From positions 310,001 through 374,000 of the forward strand of contig NZ_FNBM01000002.1 in NCBI RefSeq assembly GCF_900102335.1: a stretch of DNA of 64,000 nt, in the 5' to 3' direction. Shown one piece after another: positions 62,394 through 64,000 of the stretch. The notes under the pieces were generated by a model. It did no database searches, had not been told where the DNA came from, and saw only the letters and a list, made by a program, of their open reading frames with translations. The stretch is from Phytopseudomonas seleniipraecipitans. GTDB lineage: Bacteria > Pseudomonadota > Gammaproteobacteria > Pseudomonadales > Pseudomonadaceae. The position numbers and the translations under genes were made by a program. The first letter of the stretch is position 1. Each line of letters begins with the position of its first letter.

Positions 62394-63107
62394 GTGACCA
62401 GCGCGACGCCCCCTCGCTACAAAGTAATCGAAGAGTTTTTGCTCAAGCGGATCGGCAACGGTGATTATCCGCTGCATCACCAGATCCCTCCGGAAGAGCG
62501 GTTGGCCAAGGATTTTTCGGTCAGCCGCATGACCGCCAACAAGGCCATCAATAATCTGGTGCAGCAGGGATACCTAGTTCGTCAGGCCGGCCTCGGTACG
62601 TTCGTCACCGACCGCAAGTCCGAATCCTCGCTGCATGAGGTGATGAACATCGCTTCCGAAGTACGCGCTCGCGGGCATGCCTATGCCAATCACATCGTGC
62701 GCAGTGAGGCAGTCGCTGCTGACGATGAAGTGGCTCTGAAACTGGGTCTGCGCATCGGCGCCGAGGTATTCCACAGTATTTTGGTGCACCTGGAAGACGG
62801 CGTGCCGATCCAGCTCGAGGATCGCTTCGTCAATCCGCGCTGGGTGCCGCACTACCTGAGCTGCGACTTCTCCAGGCAAACCCCCAACGAGGTGCTGGTT
62901 GCCAGCTGCCCGATCAGCGATGTGGAACATGTGGTCGAGGCTGTACACGCTGACGCGCAGACCGCCGAGTGGCTGGCGATTGCGCCGGGGGCAGCCTGCT
63001 TGTCGATGATCCGCCGAACCTGGTCCGATGAGCACCTGATCAGCTACGTGCGTCTCATCCACCCGGGTGAACGCTACAAGTTACGCTCGAGCACCAAGCA
63101 CCGCTAA
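62394..63107 (+). CDS. hutC: Histidine utilisation repressor
   Basis: A 237-residue GntR/HutC-family regulator read from a GTG start with GGAGGG 4 bases before it. The winged helix is PPEERLAKDFSVSRMTANKAINNLVQQGYLVRQAGLGTFVTD (residues 33-75). The UTRA effector domain follows (IVRSEAVAADDEVALKLGLRIGAEVFHSILVHLEDGVPIQLEDR). HutC proteins repress hut genes and release DNA when urocanate binds. The palindromes before hutI match its expected site. It is last in the cluster, in the same direction. Confidence 0.95.
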   Translation: MTSATPPRYKVIEEFLLKRIGNGDYPLHHQIPPEERLAKDFSVSRMTANKAINNLVQQGYLVRQAGLGTFVTDRKSESSLHEVMNIASEVRARGHAYANHIVRSEAVAADDEVALKLGLRIGAEVFHSILVHLEDGVPIQLEDRFVNPRWVPHYLSCDFSRQTPNEVLVASCPISDVEHVVEAVHADAQTAEWLAIAPGAACLSMIRRTWSDEHLISYVRLIHPGERYKLRSSTKHR

Positions 63108-63180
63108 ATGGAGGATTAATCCGCGCGCGTCTATTGATGCTGGCATCTGCACGGTATTTGCCAACACGCGCAGCTGATCG

Positions 63181-63208
63181 CCGGCACGTCCTTCCAGGGA
63201 CGCGCCGG
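63181..63208. terminator. Hairpin between convergent hutC and molybdenum hydroxylase genes
   Basis: CCGGCACGTCC / GGACGCGCCGG, an 11-bp stem with one mismatched pair and a 6-base loop, 14 bases beyond the stop of the minus-strand gene. No T-run on either side, so it is a weak terminator candidate. Confidence 0.45.
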
Positions 63209-63221
63209 GTATCAACATCGA

Positions 63222-64000
63222 TCAGAGCAGCTTGTCGAGAGTGATCGGCAACTCGCGAATACGCTTGCCAGTGGCGTGATAAACCGCATTGGCAACCGCT
63301 GCCGCAACCCCGACGATGCCGATTTCGCCGACTCCTTTGGAGCCAAGCGGATTGACGATCTGGTCCTCCTCCTCGACGAAAATCACCTCGATATCGCCAA
63401 TATCGGCATGCACCGGCAGGTGGTAATCAGCCAGGTTGTGGTTCATGCAGCGACCCAATCCATGATCGATCATCGCCTCTTCATGCAGCGCCATGCCGAC
63501 GCCCCACACCACACCGCCGAGAATCTGGCTGCGCGCCGTTTTCGGGTTCACCACGCGTCCAGCCGCAATGGCGCTCACCACCCGGGTTACCCGTACGGTG
63601 CCCAATTGCTCATCCACCTGCACTTCGACGAAGACGGCCGAATGGGTGGCGCTGGCATATCGCTCGCGCTGCTTGCTCGGCTGCGCCTGAACTTCAGCCT
63701 CCAGGCTACCGTGACGAGCCAGCAGGGTTCTCAGTTCCACCGCGCGCCGGGTGTCGTCGCCCTGCTGAACGCGGCCATCGACGAAACGCAACGCGCTGCC
63801 ATCGGTAAACGGCGCGTCCGGCAGTTGGCGTGCGGCATCGCAGAGCTGCGCGGCCAGCGCCTGGCAGGCTTCCTGCACGGCGCTGCCAACCGACGACACG
63901 GTAAACGAGCCACCCTGCAAAGGCGCTTTCGGCAAGCTCGAATCGCCGAGTTTGAAGATCACCTGTGCGGGGTCAAGGCCCAGCGCTTCGGCAGCGATCT
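63222..64000 (-). CDS. Molybdenum hydroxylase large subunit, C-terminal part (5' end outside window)
   Basis: The frame is open through base 64000, so the gene continues beyond the window; about 260 C-terminal residues are visible. It is a xanthine-oxidase-family large subunit: VRVTRVVSAIAAGRVVNPKTARSQILGGVVWGVGMALHEE and NPLGSKGVGEIGIVGVAAAVANAVYHATGKRIRELPITLDKLL match the C-terminus of the PaoC-type protein at 8.7 kb, including the catalytic Glu of GVGEIG. It is a paralogue, not a copy. Any small and FAD subunits would lie upstream, outside view. Confidence 0.9.
   Translation of the reverse strand, partial: IAAEALGLDPAQVIFKLGDSSLPKAPLQGGSFTVSSVGSAVQEACQALAAQLCDAARQLPDAPFTDGSALRFVDGRVQQGDDTRRAVELRTLLARHGSLEAEVQAQPSKQRERYASATHSAVFVEVQVDEQLGTVRVTRVVSAIAAGRVVNPKTARSQILGGVVWGVGMALHEEAMIDHGLGRCMNHNLADYHLPVHADIGDIEVIFVEEEDQIVNPLGSKGVGEIGIVGVAAAVANAVYHATGKRIRELPITLDKLL

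Overview
The window is GC-rich, gene-dense bacterial chromosome and looks like a Pseudomonas-type gammaproteobacterium. The plsB product closely matches what I recall of pseudomonad PlsB, Tct and TRAP solute importers and an RND pump are present, and a PaoABC-type aldehyde oxidase and a hut cluster are encoded. No rRNA, tRNA, CRISPR array, insertion sequence or prophage gene was seen. Every identification rests on reading motifs and recalling families; no database search was run.

Layout. 1-5.2 kb: the end of a sulfatase-fold hydrolase, then a LacI-controlled sugar-derivative operon (Gfo/Idh dehydrogenase, TIM-barrel isomerase, MFS permease) with a clear promoter and a perfect operator. 5.5-7.1 kb: a small lipoprotein and an Alx-type TerC protein behind a structured leader. 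7.1-12.6 kb: a periplasmic molybdenum aldehyde oxidase (paoA-B-C order) with its XdhC-type and MocA-type maturation genes. 13.2-17.9 kb: a small Cys protein, a lone receiver domain, a chemoreceptor, a GFA protein and an AEC transporter. 18.2-20.4 kb: a CitMHS citrate carrier and a second TerC protein. 20.6-24.7 kb: a compact three-gene envelope module (OmpA-like protein, multi-TM coiled-coil protein, secreted VWA-like protein) closed by a strong terminator. I recognise no named system there and rate it the best candidate for something undescribed. 24.9-28.0 kb: a Na/Pi-type transporter fused to a PhoU-like tail, coupled to a membrane-anchored M16 peptidase homologue.

28.0-45 kb holds two sugar-acid catabolic islands. 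The first has a GguC/AraD1-like FAH enzyme, a LysR regulator, a TctCBA transporter and an Ldh-family dehydrogenase. It ends in a heavily decayed IlvD/EDD dehydratase pseudogene. The second has a TRAP transporter, a beta-hydroxyacid dehydrogenase, an FAH hydrolase, an FMN 2-hydroxyacid dehydrogenase and a divergent UxaA-type dehydratase. Its regulator appears to be a GntR/FCD protein with two winged-helix domains, and a 12-base motif recurs in the two regulatory regions.

45.3-55.3 kb: plsB, a peptidoglycan-binding lipoprotein, a DUF4197 protein, an RND efflux pair with a divergent TetR repressor, and a GFA protein. 55.3-63.1 kb: a hut cluster (hutI-hutG-YjiH-like-hutU-hutH-hutC) with two HutC-type palindromes. 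Its HutG is the arginase-fold formimidoylglutamase, not the HutF plus deformylase route usual in Pseudomonas. The window ends inside a second molybdenum hydroxylase large subunit.
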